Positions 9,448-20,270 of a stretch of DNA of 64,000 nt are shown one piece after another. The position numbers and the translations under genes were made by a program. The notes beneath the pieces are model-generated. The model searched no databases. It saw nothing but the letters and a program-made list of their open reading frames with translations, and was not told the origin of the DNA. Each line of letters starts with the position of its first letter. The first letter of the stretch is position 1. Source of the DNA: Phytophthora colocasiae (lineage: Eukaryota; Oomycota; Peronosporomycetes; Peronosporales; Peronosporaceae); contig JAGKQI010000096.1 in the NCBI GenBank assembly GCA_018806915.1, forward strand, positions 806,001-870,000, written 5' to 3'.

Positions 9448-11997
9448 ATGACTGCGTCCGAGACCTCGCTAGCGGAGACCTCTGTGTCCACAGATAAAGG
9501 CGCGATCGTTCATAATACTGCAACACCACCACAAGGTGCACAAGCAGTTCCAGGCCTAATGGGAGGATCTGAATCTGCTCCAGGGACGCAAAACACGTCG
9601 CCCAACACCGCCCATGAAAATGGCTACACTGCCGTAGCTATCGGTACTGGCCTCGAGGTCGAGCTACGAACCAGTCTCCCACCACCTGCAGCTGCACTGG
9701 ACACAGTTTCCACGACTACACAAGCCAAAGATCTTAATGTATCGAAAGCCGATAAACTTGTGACACAAGTTGACACTGTCGCTCAAGGCTCCAGAAGATC
9801 TTCCAGAGCTGCTGCTGTTGCTGCTAATGCTGGGATGGCTCGACAAGCGCAAGAAGAAGAAAGACCACTCGGGATCCTGCTCCCTACAGGCGCCGGGGGC
9901 TTAGTGGGAGCTTCCGAATCGAAAAAACGGAGTTCGGAGCTTCTTTCTGCTCATGAACCAAAGAGAAGCAAGATTACTGCAGGCAGCAAAGTGTTGCAAA
10001 ATACGTTGGAGATGGATAGTGAAGAATCAAGGCCACAAAGAGGCAAGAAACGCCGTCAAGCTCGTGTTTTTGAAGCTGCTATGCCTGTTGTGGAAGCCTC
10101 CCCAATTATCACGGATCTGCCACCTCTTCCGTTTACAGCTAGTCCGAAGATGGGCTTGAAAGGGAAGAAGACAAAGAACAAGACGAAGAAGACAGGTCTT
10201 GTGGTGAAGGAAGAGAGTGATGACTCTCGCCATTGTGAATTTTGCAAAAAAGTGGCCAATATTTGTGTTCTTATGCACTGCCACGCGTGTCGTCGGGTGT
10301 ACCATCCTGGTTGCTTTGTGCATGCCTTCAAGCCGTTTGTTGAAGAAAATGTACCCATCTTAAACCAGATGGAGCGGCTACAGCTTGAAGCGCCTGAACG
10401 TCGGGGAAATATCTTCCGGTGTGCTTCTTGTAAAGCAGCGTTTATTGATTTTTATGAAAGTGGTGGATACTTGTGGGATTGTCAATGTCCGACCTGCTCG
10501 CAGCCCGAGAAAGGCATTCACTACCGCCAGCGGAAATTGGTGCAGATGATGAACGACATGGAGCTTGAGAAGCAGCGTAAGAAGGAGAACAAGGGCAAGA
10601 AACAAGTTGGTGCCAAGTCTGGTGGAAAGGTATCGGTTGCGAGGCCGAGCAGATCGAATCCAGTGTCTCGTGGTCGCCGTACAAGAGGCATTGTTGCTAA
10701 TGAAGATGAACGCAAGGATACCGTAGCAATGACGACAGAAACGGAAGCAGAACCTATGGATGTGGATGAAGGAGAAAACCCGACGGTAGCTGGGGCTGAA
10801 GATCAAAAAATGGAAGTAATGCAGGAGATGACGAACGCTAATGAAAAGGAGTTGAAGACAGAAACGACGATGGCGAACAGTGCACTGAAAGAACAGCCTA
10901 TAGATGAACCTGAAGCTCAGCCTGCTACACCGCAAAAGGACAGTCAATTGCTCAATGTGGTCAAGTATGAGCCGGCTGAAGACCCCAAGCTTTCAGGAGA
11001 CGAACTAGTCAAAGCTGTAGCAGTGGAACGAGAAGACGAGCATGGCCATTGGTGTTTCCCTGTTACATGTTCGCGAACGTCTAGTCTCCGAGCGTCTGGT
11101 GTGATGAAAAGGGGGAACTGCAAGTGGTCGGCAAAGAGAGTAGCCACCATTCACTGTGAATGTTGTGACAAAAAGTTTAGCCTCTCCGAATTCGTTCACC
11201 ACACTGACAGCTCGCTAGTGAAGGACCCAAAGTGTGCACAGGAAGACCCGATGCCATTCCTGTTTGTCGAGCACCGCGACAACACCCTGCACACACCACT
11301 GGAAGACTTCCTGCCGGATCTTAGGAGCTGGGTTGGACGTCAAAGCGCGAATAATACGCCTACCAAGTTGCGTAAGGGTCGAGCCGCAAAACAAGATGGA
11401 TTAGCTGCTGTTGTGGCACCTACAACGCTGGACGCAGAAATGCCTCTGTCACGACTCCGAGAGCTGGCGCTGTTTAAACGCCCAAAGCACAGAACGGACA
11501 AGACGTCATTAGCTGCGCGATTGCTTGATGCAATGACTTTCGAATTCTTGGCAGAAGTGGTCTGCTTATCGCCTAAATACGTGATGAATATGGCGAATGG
11601 CAGCCTTGCTGATCGTGTGGTGAGGTCGAAAACATCCATGCCGGACGACTCATTCCCACGCAAAGTAGGCTGGCTGGTATTCAGCCGCAAAGGGAAATCG
11701 GAAACCCGCATCACGTGTGTATGCTGCGAGCAGCGCTTTGGCTTTGATAAGTTTGTGGAGCATGCCGGCATTTCGCTGACTGAGCACCAAAAAAGGGCAC
11801 GCCATCACATTTACATTGTGGAGAAGCTGGACAAAGCGGCGCTGATGCCGTTCACAACGTTTGTGCAGGACCTGACCTCTGCTGCTACGGCTAACGTGCT
11901 GGAATTGTATCTGGGCGAGCTCCACCCTCCTTCTCCATCGAACTCGGGTACCGTGAACACACTCGTTGGATACAGAACGCGTGTCACTCACCCTTGA
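9448..11997 (+). CDS. PHD-type zinc-finger protein with two TDBD-like domains
   Basis: A single open frame of 849 aa begins at an ATG. Residues 1-250 are low complexity with basic clusters. Residues 262-350 form a long PHD-like finger (CEFCKK, then CHACRRVYHPGCF, then CASC and CPTC) of the chromatin-reader type. Residues 370-520 are charged. Two related Cys pairs follow: IHCECCDKKFSLSEFVHH at about 567, and ITCVCCEQRFGFDKFVEHAG at about 754. The latter matches the pattern of the plant TDBD domain (CxCC, F, FExHAG, then an aromatic-I ending) found in plant PHD and JAZ-related regulators. A nuclear role in transcription or chromatin is likely from the family. The partner of the TDBD-like regions in an oomycete is unknown. 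No intron is needed. The last residues look less conserved, so a missed 3' splice cannot be excluded. Confidence 0.75.
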   Translation: MTASETSLAETSVSTDKGAIVHNTATPPQGAQAVPGLMGGSESAPGTQNTSPNTAHENGYTAVAIGTGLEVELRTSLPPPAAALDTVSTTTQAKDLNVSKADKLVTQVDTVAQGSRRSSRAAAVAANAGMARQAQEEERPLGILLPTGAGGLVGASESKKRSSELLSAHEPKRSKITAGSKVLQNTLEMDSEESRPQRGKKRRQARVFEAAMPVVEASPIITDLPPLPFTASPKMGLKGKKTKNKTKKTGLVVKEESDDSRHCEFCKKVANICVLMHCHACRRVYHPGCFVHAFKPFVEENVPILNQMERLQLEAPERRGNIFRCASCKAAFIDFYESGGYLWDCQCPTCSQPEKGIHYRQRKLVQMMNDMELEKQRKKENKGKKQVGAKSGGKVSVARPSRSNPVSRGRRTRGIVANEDERKDTVAMTTETEAEPMDVDEGENPTVAGAEDQKMEVMQEMTNANEKELKTETTMANSALKEQPIDEPEAQPATPQKDSQLLNVVKYEPAEDPKLSGDELVKAVAVEREDEHGHWCFPVTCSRTSSLRASGVMKRGNCKWSAKRVATIHCECCDKKFSLSEFVHHTDSSLVKDPKCAQEDPMPFLFVEHRDNTLHTPLEDFLPDLRSWVGRQSANNTPTKLRKGRAAKQDGLAAVVAPTTLDAEMPLSRLRELALFKRPKHRTDKTSLAARLLDAMTFEFLAEVVCLSPKYVMNMANGSLADRVVRSKTSMPDDSFPRKVGWLVFSRKGKSETRITCVCCEQRFGFDKFVEHAGISLTEHQKRARHHIYIVEKLDKAALMPFTTFVQDLTSAATANVLELYLGELHPPSPSNSGTVNTLVGYRTRVTHP

Positions 11998-12139
11998 ACA
12001 CGTAAGTCTTCGTATAATATCTGAACCCGTTGATATTGTTGTCGTCGCCAAAGCCATATTGTTTGTCTTTTGCGATATTTGGCTGTGTGCCTGCGTACAC
12101 TTGAGGCGGATAAGAGCATTTGCTAACTACGGTTCGTCT

Positions 12140-15100
12140 CTAAGCGTGATCGTGGGCATCTTCTGGTGAGAGAGGCAAGTACCGACGGAGAAACTGAGTG
12201 ACTTTCGATGCAGTCTTAATGTATGGGTCGGGGAAGTAAAATGACGCCACTCCAACTAATGCTTCACAGAATTCGCTGTAGATCAACTCGAGCTGGTCGT
12301 CGCTTCCTGGTGGCGCTTCTTGGACATTGCGAAACACGCTCAAAGCCTGTTCCATAGACAATCGACCCCGGATCAAGTGATAATCCTGCACGAACGCCTG
12401 CCAATCGACCATCCGCATGTACTTGGTGATCCCGTGACCCGTGTGTCGTGGCTTTGGCTTTGTGACTCCAACTGCAGGCATCATGAGCTCTCGTTCCTTG
12501 GCACAGTAGCGTCGGAAGATGATGCGAATTGTCTGGGAGTGACTGTTAATTGTGAGCTTCACGTCCGAGCGGTGCATTAAGGGCCGAAGAAGGCTCTGGT
12601 TCTGTAGAGCGACAGTCAAGTGGTGTATGATAAAATGATCGACACGTGAACTCAACGGTGTAATCTGTGGCTGGAATTGTTCGTTGCAGAGCTGTAGGAA
12701 GAGTTCCGCGAGATCTTCAGGGGAGAAAAGCTGCTCATACCCGTTCGCCACCAGTTCCTCGTCTCGTAAAATGGGAAGGACGTGAATTTCACGTGGCAGA
12801 CGAACGATCTTGACAATGTGCCACAGGTCGTCTAGGCTCATGGCGTGCTTAATATTGGCTCGAAAAGGAGTGTACAGTTGTCGTACAGCTCGTTGGTGTT
12901 TCTCGAACACGTCCTTCACTGAAAAAAGTTCAACTTCTGGGTTCTCTTCGACGCTAAAGATCCGTCGCATCGTACTGTTCGCTAGCGCAATGCACTCGTA
13001 GACGTGCTCGCGGTGATCTCCACTAGTGGCAACTACCGGTACAGACGCCTCTTTCTGTTTAGCCGCGAATTGAAGTGCAAGCTCAGTCGCTTGTTGCCAT
13101 TGAGTGCCTCGAAGATCTCGAAGTTGGTGACGCGTGACTCTAAAATCTTTCATTTTCTCGGTTGTGGCTTTGACAGCGTTGTGGATGGCTTCAATGCTTC
13201 GGGCGAGTTTGTTAGTTCCCTCGGTTGTTAAATGTCGGATGCAAGCACTGTGATACGTGTTTCCATCGCCACCGGATATACTCGTTCTTCGAGCATTTTT
13301 CTCTCGAGTTGGTGCAAGGAATGAACTATGTGATAAAGGTTCAAACTGATGCTGCAGCATTGGACGGATGGGTGTTCCCAATGTGGTTCCTTGTGGTCCC
13401 GGCAGATCCCCACCACCTTCATGTGAAGGATCCACCAAAGATCGAGGTGATAAACCTCGAGATGGCACTATGCCAGCAGAAATGAGCTGCTCCGAAATAT
13501 CATTCCAAGTATTGTACGCAGTGACAACTGGTTGAATAATGCGCAGAGAATTGCTGATTTCAGTTTGAGTTTCAGCTGTTGGGATGGGCTCGACTGCAGA
13601 AGGTATCGACGTCGAACTTTGTATCGGTGAAGGGCCTTCTTCGGTCTTAACCTTCTTAGCTGGAGGATTCATGTACGCGTTGTGGGTGAACGCGCTCATA
13701 TCACCCGGCGAAAACAGCAACGCTCCGTATTCCGTTGCAATATGAGCTAGAAGCAGAATCGAGAATCCACGTGAATGAAGAGGTGAAATGTCGAAGTCAG
13801 CCTCATCGATTAAGCTGAGGTTTTCTAACAAGGGAGGCAGAGGTTGTGGTCGTTCCTTGAGGGACATTCGTGTCGGCATCCGTCTCAGTTGTGACCGGGA
13901 TGGTGGACTCTTTGGTTTCTGTACCGATACAATTGATTTCCAGAAGCGTTTCACACCATTGATCACACCCAAATCACCTTTATCACTACCTGCGAACTCG
14001 TCGGTGATATTAGGCATCGACCGATTTGGGACGAGTGAAATCTCGTGGCTTTCGAGCATACGGGAGCTAAACAATTTCGAGTGACTAGCATAGTGTTCGT
14101 CTTGACAGCGGATGGCACGTAAAAGCTGTTGGTATTCTCGGGCTAGTGACGCATTTTCATGCCGACTCGATTGGTTCTCAATCGTGAAATCGTGTACTTG
14201 GGTAAAGAGAACTTTGGCGTCAGACGTTTGGATGCGTTCACGCAAAGAAGTGAACAACCTCGCAAATGCTCGACCGGATAATTCGTCTTGGGAAATAGCA
14301 CCTCCAGCTCTCCTGCCGATGAGATTTCCAGTTGTAGCTGCTGCTGCTGCTACTACGGCAGCTTGTGGTGATAATGACTGCTCGATATTCTCAATAGAAG
14401 GGAGGCTTATGACAACCGAGTTGGATCTACCAACAACAGAATTGGACCTTCCACCTTGTGTAGGTATAGTTGATTTCCGCTTCAGTAGTGCATTCTGCAA
14501 TCGTGAGATCTCAGCCATACACTCAAGAACAATCAGTGAGACTTCGGGTGTGTCTGTCTGTAAACCTGAGTCAGTTTCTCGTACAGAAGCTTGTTGAAGG
14601 AACCCAACGCCATGGTAACCTCGTAATAAAGACTCCAATATAAGCGGCGGGAGACACGCAACGGCTTCCACTCGTAGTTGACCTTCTTGGCACACCTGAG
14701 CCTCGCGACGATGCGTTGTATCCAAGTACGTACTTGTTGCTTTAATCCGTAATTCCAAGTTTTTCGCCCATTCTTCTGCTTGCTTGCGGTCATTTCGCAT
14801 CACTAGATTGTCTGCCTGAGCGATATCGCGCTGCTTGGTTAGCTCGTCTGCTAGGCGTTTTACGACAGTCAGTCCCTGGAGATCGACTTGCATTTGTTTC
14901 CGGATTTTATCGATCCGGTGTAGAGCAGCTTCACGCTTCCAGGCGACGTACACTTTTCGGAGAATTGCCTTGGGGGCACTAGTGAACCAGTTGGAGAAGT
15001 ACGCGACGTATTTTCTGTTGTTCTACATAGTCAAATGTGAGTTCCAGCCCCCCAAAATACAACAAACGTAATAGATTACCTTCTTTTGAACAATGACGAT

Positions 15101-16230
15101 TGAATACCATTCGTGTAAATGCAATCGCGAGAGAGCGTCGGTACATTCGCTCAAGAAGTGACGAAACATGGAGTAAACGTTCTCGATATCATCAGCTAGA
15201 ACCTCGTTGCGTTCTTCTCGCCATTCTCTGCAATAAACAGCGCAGTTAGGCTAAGATATCTACAATACATGTACAAATTGTTATGATAAGATTTACGTAC
15301 TTATCCTTTCGAAGAGTCAGAAGAAGACGCTTGTGATGATTCACCAGGGCAAAATACGGCAGGCCGTCACGTGCGTAGATGGACTGAATAAGCTCGGCAC
15401 TTAGTACCCGGAATAATGGTGCGTAAGGTCCGAAATGCGGTGTGAGGTCTTCTACTCTGATCAAAACACGACTAAGCAATCATATCTATAACTTTCGCAA
15501 AGCATTGCAACACCTACCGAGAACTTTACAGCAAAATGAGGTGATCAGTTCATTGGGACGTGGAAGGTTGACAGTCCGTCGCTGAAGCTCTTCAAAGCCC
15601 ACCTCGTACCTGACAGCTGCAAATAAAGTGTCAGATAGATAGAAGACAATTTACAGTCCGATGAAATGCTATGTAGATACCAACTGACTTAAAGTTGCGT
15701 CGCTCTGCCTCAAATTGTTGCAGCCACTGATCCATGAACAAACGAGCAATAGTCGATTGATTCAGTTCGGCCAATGGATCCGCTTTCACTGCGTCATCCA
15801 CAGTCTGAATCAATTCGTGGACTGGGAGCTCTGATTCTCGAGGAGTAACAATCTGGATCGGAGTCCGTGTCATACATTGATTTGACTCTCGAGCCGGTGC
15901 CTTGGCTGTTAGCAGCGGTAACTTAGCGAGACGAAGCGATTTTTGTGGAGAGAAAAACTCAGTCACTTGTAAAACACTTCCGCCCGCTGCTCGAAGTCTT
16001 CTTCGTCTCGGATGCTGATTGCCATTTTTACGGCTACGTTCATCGGGATATTGGCTTGGTTTTCGAGCTAGAAAAGTGAACGGGTCCACGATATTAGCGA
16101 GGCCTAAAGCATCAGGCCCGGAACGAGACCTGTAGTTCTTGTCCGACTGTGGTTCTACAGAACACCAGCTTTCTGATGTTGTCGATGAACTGGTTGCAGC
16201 ACGCTTCTTACTTATATATGTACGCTGCAT
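12140..16230 (-). CDS. Conserved large coiled-coil protein (about 1,284 aa), function unknown
   Basis: Five exons fit on the minus strand: 16230-15681, 15616-15514, 15471-15301, 15227-15080 and 15022-12140. The start ATG opens MQRTYISKKRAAT. Three of the four introns have clean GT-AG ends with matching phase. The junction at 15514 needs a less usual GTGTTG donor and is uncertain. The last exon carries 960 residues, with coiled-coil stretches at its start (KQMQVDLQGLTVVKRLADEL), a long Ser/Pro-rich middle, and a folded-looking C-terminal region from about 12700 (SPEDLAELFLQLCNEQFQ to FLRRYLPLSPEDAHDHA). I do not recognise the family. Its start lies only 93 bp from the divergent HMCES gene. Confidence 0.7.
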
Positions 16231-16323
16231 TTTTCGTTGTGCACATGAAACGACGCGAGCCCCTTTAACGGCATGGATACATCTATTTCCATGACACAAG
16301 AGAGGATAAAAGCGCACTTTGAC
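16231..16323. promoter_or_regulatory. Short divergent intergenic region
   Basis: Only 93 bp separate the two divergent start codons, so both genes must share or overlap promoter sequence. No specific element was recognised. Confidence 0.4.
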
Positions 16324-17914
16324 ATGTGCGGACGAACTCGGTGTGCGTTAACGCGAGAAGAGGTGGCTGAGGCTGCGGGTGTCGAACCTACAGACTTTGT
16401 GGATGGAGATAAATGTAAGTTTAGGTATATCTGATGGGGTGGTGTAGAATGGAAGTGAATAACAAATGGTTTGATTTGATAGATAAACCAGTGGAGAACA
16501 TGGGACCTGGACGATATGGCCCGATCATGGTGCAACACGGAGGAGCTAAGGTGGAGACGGAGAATAAGGCCATGACGCGGCTGCAGGCAATGCGGGTTTG
16601 TGCTTCTGTTGTTATTTGATTTTTTTTGCTTTACTGAAGTTGTGTGTGTAGTGGGGATTGGTTCCTTCGTTTACTAAGGCGAATGCCAAACCAGATCACT
16701 TCCTGATGTTTAACGCGAGGTGGGGGCTGCTTTCGTGTAAGTAGATAAACGGAAGATACTTAGCGTGATGATCTAGGTCCGAGAATTTACAAGAACGACC
16801 AGCTTTTAAGAGGTTATTGGAGTCGAAAAGGTGTGTGGTGCTTTGTGACGGGTAAGCAACTCTACGAAGTGGAAGCAGGATCTTGAAGAATTAAGGCATT
16901 TTATATTGACTTGGTGCAGATACTACGAATGGCAGCAGGTAGACAAAAGAGAGAAGCAACCGTACTATTTTTTTCAAGAGAACAGTCCGATGAAGGTAAG
17001 CGCTTGCTATTTGGCGAGTTAACATTGTCTGACAATTCAAATATCTGTATAGTTTGCAGGTCTATATGACCAATGGAAGAACGAAGATGGCGAGCTAATG
17101 TGCACCTACACGATCCTCACAACTGCAGTCGCACCAGAGTTAAAGTGGTTGCACACACGAATGCCGGTGAGCGAGGCGAATAACTTTGAGCATTCTCTTC
17201 TCAGTCTAAAGCAATGCGCCATATGATCCACTAGGTTATTTTATCGGGAGACGGTGTCGACCGGTGGCTTTCCGGTGCGAAGTTCGAGGAGCTCAAGGAT
17301 CTGTTAACATCGTATCAATCAACCGACCTAAAGTGGCATCCAGTCGACAAGAAGGGTAAGATATGGATAACTATTATTTTTCCAGCACTAACCTATGTTA
17401 TACCGTGTAGTTGGGTCGATGAAGTTCCAAAGCGAAGACTGCTCCAAGAAGGTGGACATCAAGCACGCAGGTGAGAAGACGCATGCAACATAAATTATGT
17501 TGCTGATGTGCTAACCTGTCCTTAGGTGATATCAAATCGTTCTTCGGTGTCAAGACAGAAAAGCAAGAGCCCAATGTGTCTTCTCCTCTTGCAACAAAAC
17601 ACGAAGATATTCCGGCCAGTAGCACTGTGTCAAGTCCCCCAGTCAAGAATGAAGAGCTTGAGGAGAGTAATCCAGACACAACCCCCAAGAAAGAATTCAA
17701 ACAGTTCCCCACCAAGTTCGTCCCAGCCTCGTCTCTCCTCAACAACAAACATTTCGAAGACGAAACCCAAAAGACATCGCCATCTCAATCGCCCAGCAAG
17801 CGCCGTCGAGTGTCATCTCCAGCCAAGTCCGACAAAAAGAGCAAGTTGAAGTCGCCACCAGGACCAAAGCAATCCTCGCTGGACTTTTTTTTCGGCAAAG
17901 CACACAAAAATTGA
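16324..17914 (+). CDS. HMCES: HMCES, abasic-site DNA-protein crosslink protein (SRAP domain)
   Basis: HMCES shields abasic sites in single-stranded DNA at replication forks by crosslinking through Cys2. Nine exons join with correct phase to 368 aa: 16324-16414, 16483-16595, 16652-16719, 16777-16851, 16920-16995, 17053-17166, 17235-17355, 17411-17470 and 17526-17914. The start is placed at MCGRTRC because the SRAP family needs Cys directly after the initiator Met; an in-frame ATG 51 bases upstream would bury it. SRAP active-site counterparts are visible: Cys2, the Asn of FNARSEN, the Glu of GYYEWQ and the His of WLHTRMP. The tail is disordered and basic and ends QSSLDFFF, a good PCNA-interacting (PIP) box. 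A second patch, IKSFFGVK, lies just after the SRAP domain. Human HMCES also has a C-terminal PIP box. Confidence 0.93.
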
Positions 17915-18205
17915 GCATACCCTTTTCACAAATGGATACCCTTCTTAAATCATTTGGTATGCAGATCAAAAACCTTTAAAATCCGATGCGGACCTGTCAA
18001 AGTCATTCACAAACTGTGACGACATCGTCCAGCCCGCTCGGTCCTCGGTGCTTCTCGCCTTGCCGTGGCCACCCCAGCTCTCCAGTAGACCCCGCAAGTG
18101 ACGTATTGGTATCGATTGTGTCTTGCGCATATACTGGTGCAGTTTCTGTCTCCATATCTGTAATATTCGCGTCGCTACAAGCTCCAGAACCAAGCGACTT
18201 CCATT

Positions 18206-19394
18206 ATGGAGATGAACAAGGGGGAGGCAGAGAAGTGCCTCGAGATCGGCAAGAGGCATCTGCGTGTCGGTAACTGGGAGAAGGCCATTAAGTTCTTTGA
18301 CAAGTCGCACCGCATGTATCCGTTGGCGGGGGTTGAAGCCTTGCGTGATCGAGCCCAAGCGGAACTGGAGAAGGCTTCAGCACCTAGCGCTCAGTCCACG
18401 TCGCCACGTGGAGCAGCATCCAGCTCGGGTGTACGACATCGAGCTTCCCCAGCTGCACCGTCGAGATCTCCATCCTCGGAGCCATCACGGCCTTACACGG
18501 CGGAGCAGATGCAGGTGGTGCGCAAGATTAAGGGCTGCAAGAACCACTACGAGGTGTTGGCAGTACAGCAGACTGCCACTGATAATGAGGTCAAGAAGGC
18601 CTATCGAAAGGTAAGCGACGCGTTGACACTGGTGAATTGATATAGGATTCGTAATTGACGCGGAAGTGTACATGTAGTTGGCGCTCAAGCTGCATCCAGA
18701 CAAGAACAGTGCACCAGGAGCGGAGGACGCGTTTAAAGCAGTCGGAAAAGCGTTTGCCATTTTGAGCGACCCCGACAAGCGTGCACATTACGACCGCTAC
18801 GGAGATGATGCACCTGTACAGCAGCAGCAAAACCACGGTCGGAGATATGCTCAGGACGATGATATCACGCCCGAGGAGATTTTCAACATGTTCTTTGGCG
18901 GTGGCTTCCGTCCACGTGCACGCCGGCCACAGCAGCAGCAAGCTCACCGACAGCAACAGGAGCAACGTGGAGGCATGGCGAATCTGGCGCAATTTCTACC
19001 GCTGCTACTGATTTTCATCATGTCGTTGCTTTCGATTCCGTCGACGCCTGAGATGCCTTTCAGCTTAAACCCGACAACGCAATTTAACGTGCAGCGTGCT
19101 ACGCAAATGGCCAATGTGGTTAAGGGCATTCCGTACTACGTGGAACGCGATTTTGAACAGCGGTACACGACGCACTGGCGCGATCTCTCACGAGTGGAGC
19201 AAATGGTGGAGCAAGCGCACGTGACAAAGCTCTCGGAGAGCTGCGAGAATCTCAAGTTACGCCAGAAGAGGATGATCTACCGTGCACGCAACTCCCGTAG
19301 TGAAGACCGTGAAGCTGCAATGCGTAAAGCTCTGGAGATGAAGATGCCCCCCTGTGACGAGTTGCGCAAGCTCCGGCGAACTCGGCGCTATTGA
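18206..19394 (+). CDS. DNAJB12/B14-type ER-membrane J-domain protein
   Basis: Two exons (18206-18610 and 18678-19394) give 373 aa. The N-terminal 45 residues resemble the small helical region seen in DNAJB12/14 ([30 protein letters not shown]). The J domain spans about 112-176 with the HPD motif in LHPDKN; the intron falls inside it. A Gln-rich linker follows, then one hydrophobic segment at about 241-257 ([15 protein letters not shown]) and a DUF1977-like C-terminal domain. The family anchors in the ER membrane with the J domain in the cytosol and recruits Hsp70 to membrane-protein quality control. Nothing is missing, and the length matches the family. Confidence 0.9.
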
Positions 19395-19627
19395 CCACCA
19401 GGTGCAGTTCAGTCAGGGCATTAGAGAGCAGTCTGTAAAGCATTCCATGCTCGAAGATAGGATACCGGTTGAAGTCAATACATCTGTGTGCTGATGCACA
19501 TCACTGATGAACATTGTCCTTCCCGATAGGCTTAGTCATGCAAGTCTTGTTTGGCGCAATTTCTCGATTGAAAGATATGACCATAAAATGACAGAAAGGG
19601 AATTGGTCATTCTAAGAAACAAGAAAC

Positions 19628-20176
19628 ATGACGGCGCTGATCTGCGCAGTGGTTGGCATAAAGCGCATCTTCTCGTTGGATGTTGAGCTCAGCGCTACGA
19701 TCGATGATCTGAAGACGATGATTAAGAAGGAGATGCCCTATTTGGTTGACTTTGATGCAGATATACTCCAGCTTTATCTGGCGAAGGAGGGCGACAAGTG
19801 GCTGGCTAGGCGCGAAGCCATAAAGGCGCTGAGGACGGAAAGATTTTCCGATCGAATCAGGAGCATCATGCTAGAGCACCCGCTACTGGACAAGACTGCA
19901 CGCCTCGACGATGACGCATGCTTTGGCAAGGACTTCAAGCGATGCACCGACGACATCCATGTGCTCGTGGAATTACCGCATGACTCGTACATAAGTAAGT
20001 GCATCATTCTGTGTCCTACAACTATCATGGTATTAATGCAGCACTGTTTGGTCATCTCAGGGAAACATGAGCTCATGGACGCTTTCCTGGAAACAATGGA
20101 CTCTTTCGTGGAGAATTTGGCGTCGTGGCACTTGTCACTATCTCTGTTTACAGCCGTAAAGGAGAAATGTGAGTAA
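19628..20176 (+). CDS. Crinkler (CRN) family N-terminal domain protein, short
   Basis: The ATG opens ALICAVVGIKRIFSLDVELS and the frame reaches LQLYLAKEG, a variant of the LQLFLAK motif that marks the N-terminal translocation domain of oomycete CRN effectors. The domain ends at IHVLVELP, the usual HVLVxxP boundary. A likely 66-nt intron (19995-20060, GTAAGT to CTCAG) keeps the frame either way. After the boundary only about 35-55 unrelated residues follow, whereas typical CRNs carry a large nuclear effector domain. This copy is therefore truncated or a decoy-like short form. No signal peptide is evident, as in many CRNs. A second CRN fragment lies 1.6 kb downstream. Confidence 0.75.
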   Translation: MTALICAVVGIKRIFSLDVELSATIDDLKTMIKKEMPYLVDFDADILQLYLAKEGDKWLARREAIKALRTERFSDRIRSIMLEHPLLDKTARLDDDACFGKDFKRCTDDIHVLVELPHDSYISKCIILCPTTIMVLMQHCLVISGKHELMDAFLETMDSFVENLASWHLSLSLFTAVKEKCE

Positions 20177-20243
20177 ATGACACTACACTGACGGCAATCA
20201 TGGAGACACCACATCAGGACGAATTGCGGGCAGACGTTGGGTT

Positions 20244-20270
20244 ATGACTCATACTATGGATATGAGTCAT
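20244..20270. repeat. Perfect 10-bp inverted repeat with 7-bp spacer
   Basis: ATGACTCATA and TATGAGTCAT face each other around CTATGGA. It lies just after the short CRN gene. A hairpin or protein-binding site are both possible. Confidence 0.6.

Noticed and set aside
10378..10947. 189-codon minus-strand frame opposite the PHD gene
   Set aside because: It is antisense to the finger and charged linker of a clear plus-strand gene and has no domain.
16273..16323. Upstream in-frame ATG of HMCES
   Set aside because: It would place 17 residues before MCGR, while the family needs Cys at position 2 for its chemistry.
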